DNA of 64,000 nucleotides, from contig NZ_JAFBCZ010000017.1 in assembly GCF_016907925.1 (NCBI RefSeq), positions 1 through 64,000 of the forward strand, read 5' to 3'. This DNA is from Herpetosiphon giganteus. Its GTDB lineage: Bacteria; Chloroflexota; Chloroflexia; Chloroflexales; Herpetosiphonaceae. Positions 62,890 to 64,000 of the stretch are shown here, one piece after another; the first letter of the stretch is position 1; each line of letters opens with the position of its first letter. The notes below the pieces were generated by a model. That model searched no databases and had not been told where the DNA came from. It worked only from the letters and a program-made list of their open reading frames with translations. Position numbers and translations under genes: made by a program.

Positions 62890-63399
62890 TTACTGGGCTT
62901 TAGGTTGGGCTAAACGAGGCATAAATTCCATCAACGTTGTATGAATATAGCTCAATTCTGGCGATTCAGTATCCCAGCTATCACCCTCGGATGAGCTTGA
63001 TTCCCACGTCGGTTCAGCTTCGAGCACCTGATACACCCACCACAGATTGTGCCATGGGTCGAGGATGCGCGAGAATAGCTCGCCAAAGATTGGGGTTGGC
63101 TCGGTCACAATCGTGGCTCCATTGGCAACTGCGGTTTGCAACGTTTGGGCCACATCGGCAACATAAATTTGCAAAAAGCTTGGTGTCCATGGCCAATCTG
63201 GCTTACGATCAACCACCATCACGGTCGAATCGCCAAGTTTAAATTCAGAGTGCAGCCAGAGGCCGTCAGTATCAAGCGTATGGGCCGCTTCAACTGCTTG
63301 CGCCCCAAAAACCGCTTGCAGAAATTGGCTCAAGTGCTGAGCGTCATTAGTAATAATAAATGGATTGACGGTGGCATAGCCTGCTGGTACATAACCCAT
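62890..63399 (-). CDS. VOC (glyoxalase/bleomycin-resistance) superfamily protein (169 aa)
   Basis: The paired beta-alpha-beta-beta-beta units of the VOC fold are visible: VNPFIITNDAQHLSQFLQAVFGAQ at the start, LQIYVADVAQTLQTAVANGA in the middle and the PhnB-like GELFSRILDPWHNLWWVYQ. Metal ligands cannot be fixed with certainty. A Ser/Glu/Asp-rich linker and a short tail follow. AAGGAG precedes the ATG. It diverges from a WYL-type regulator 85 nt away, a common arrangement that suggests local control. Confidence 0.82.
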   Translation of the reverse strand: MGYVPAGYATVNPFIITNDAQHLSQFLQAVFGAQAVEAAHTLDTDGLWLHSEFKLGDSTVMVVDRKPDWPWTPSFLQIYVADVAQTLQTAVANGATIVTEPTPIFGELFSRILDPWHNLWWVYQVLEAEPTWESSSSEGDSWDTESPELSYIHTTLMEFMPRLAQPKAQ

Positions 63400-63484
63400 T
63401 GCATGTGCTCCTTGCTGATTGATTTGATAGGTTGAGCATAAGCTAGAATTAGGACAGAATTGGCCCTAATTTGGAGCAAGTACG

Positions 63485-64000
63485 ATGTATTCACCAACGA
63501 TGCGGCTTTTGGCTGTGCTCGAACTTTTGCAAGCGCGGCAGCAAATCAGCGGGGCCGAGCTGGCCCAACGGCTTGAAGTTGACCAGCGCACCGTGCGCCG
63601 CTATATTCAACAACTGCAAGATATGGGCATTCCGGTTGAGGCCGAACGTGGAATTTATGGCGCATATCAGCTTAAGCCTGCTCAGCGCGTGCCACCACTC
63701 TTATTTACTGAATCGGAAACGCTGGCGCTGACATTGGGCTTATTAACCATTCGCGAGTTACAGTTTCCGGTTGATCGGGCGATTGTTGAAACAACCTTAG
63801 CCAAAATTGAACGGGTATTGCCAGCACATCTTATTCAGCATGCTCGGGCAATTCAGTCGGCAATTAGCATTCAGCATGACTTTCATCGCCAGCGGATCGA
63901 GCCTGCTTGGCTGATGCAATTGAGTTTGGCGGCGCTGCATCAGCAACAAGTGCAGCTTGAATATAGCTCATATAGCGAGCAGTTAAGTACCCGCAGCATC
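63485..64000 (+). CDS. HTH/WYL-type (YafY-like) transcriptional regulator, partial
   Basis: The frame is open from the ATG at 63485 to the window end (172 codons seen). It begins with a DeoR-type winged helix, ISGAELAQRLEVDQRTVRRY then LQDMGIPVEAERG, and continues into a region rich in L and Q that precedes a WYL domain in this family. GGAG (63473-63476) is 8 nt upstream of the ATG. It is divergent from the VOC gene, so it may regulate it. The C-terminus is cut off by the window. Confidence 0.85.
   Translation, partial: MYSPTMRLLAVLELLQARQQISGAELAQRLEVDQRTVRRYIQQLQDMGIPVEAERGIYGAYQLKPAQRVPPLLFTESETLALTLGLLTIRELQFPVDRAIVETTLAKIERVLPAHLIQHARAIQSAISIQHDFHRQRIEPAWLMQLSLAALHQQQVQLEYSSYSEQLSTRSI

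Noticed and set aside
1-64000. tRNA or rRNA genes
   Set aside because: No cloverleaf with a T-loop GGTTCGA-type sequence was found in intergenic spaces by eye; a tRNAscan-type search would settle it.

Overview
The window looks like a chromosomal segment of a filamentous gliding Chloroflexota, most probably Herpetosiphon or a close relative. This is inferred from base composition near 50% GC, Shine-Dalgarno-led genes, an archaeal-type isopentenyl phosphate kinase (known from Chloroflexota such as Roseiflexus), several large TPR/STAND/CHAT signalling proteins, and secreted metalloproteases with Thr/Pro-rich tails. No rRNA, tRNA, CRISPR array, transposase or phage gene was found.

Left part (1-14.6 kb): an edge fragment and a small protein; a TerC-family membrane protein behind a well-preserved yybP-ykoY (Mn2+) riboswitch with an overlapping terminator; a secreted metzincin-like protein; a TPR-CHAT protease-like protein converging on an ECF sigma/anti-sigma pair; a lone receiver protein; a carotenoid-type FAD oxidoreductase; inorganic pyrophosphatase; a nitronate monooxygenase-like enzyme; two small unknown proteins; a TIGR01777 epimerase; and a tandem-MerR regulator.

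Middle part (14.8-42.6 kb): a short UvrA paralogue; the potassium uptake operon (small ORF, kdpF, kdpA, kdpB, an extra 87-aa membrane protein, kdpC) with phased direct repeats upstream; a permease/TIGR03943 pair; an ATP-NAD kinase-like protein with DUF951; a zinc-ribbon protein with isopentenyl phosphate kinase; a lipoprotein and two DUF881 proteins; a DAO-type flavoenzyme; a two-gene STAND-like unit (NTPase plus zinc-ribbon/winged-helix/TPR/membrane protein); kdpE and kdpD, 13 kb from the structural kdp genes; a Tat-exported Trp-rich protein; cobyrinate a,c-diamide synthase; and an MFS transporter.

Right part (43-64 kb): a GAF histidine kinase; an NTF2-like protein; a 1441-aa STAND ATPase with a repeat-rich tail; a 2112-aa secreted protein (protease-like, VWA-like, five Calx-beta domains, triplicated C-terminal domain) with a small membrane partner; an unknown protein; an FMO/BVMO-type monooxygenase; a photolyase; a secreted reprolysin-like protease; a VOC protein; and a WYL-type regulator cut by the window end.

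The most promising signals are: the TPR-CHAT / anti-sigma / ECF-sigma locus, which recalls the protease-controlled sigma circuit of type III-E CRISPR systems but has no CRISPR; the split STAND operon; the extra protein inside the kdp operon and the repeat array upstream of it; the riboswitch; and a dispersed hairpin repeat with a compensatory base change, found twice between convergent gene ends.
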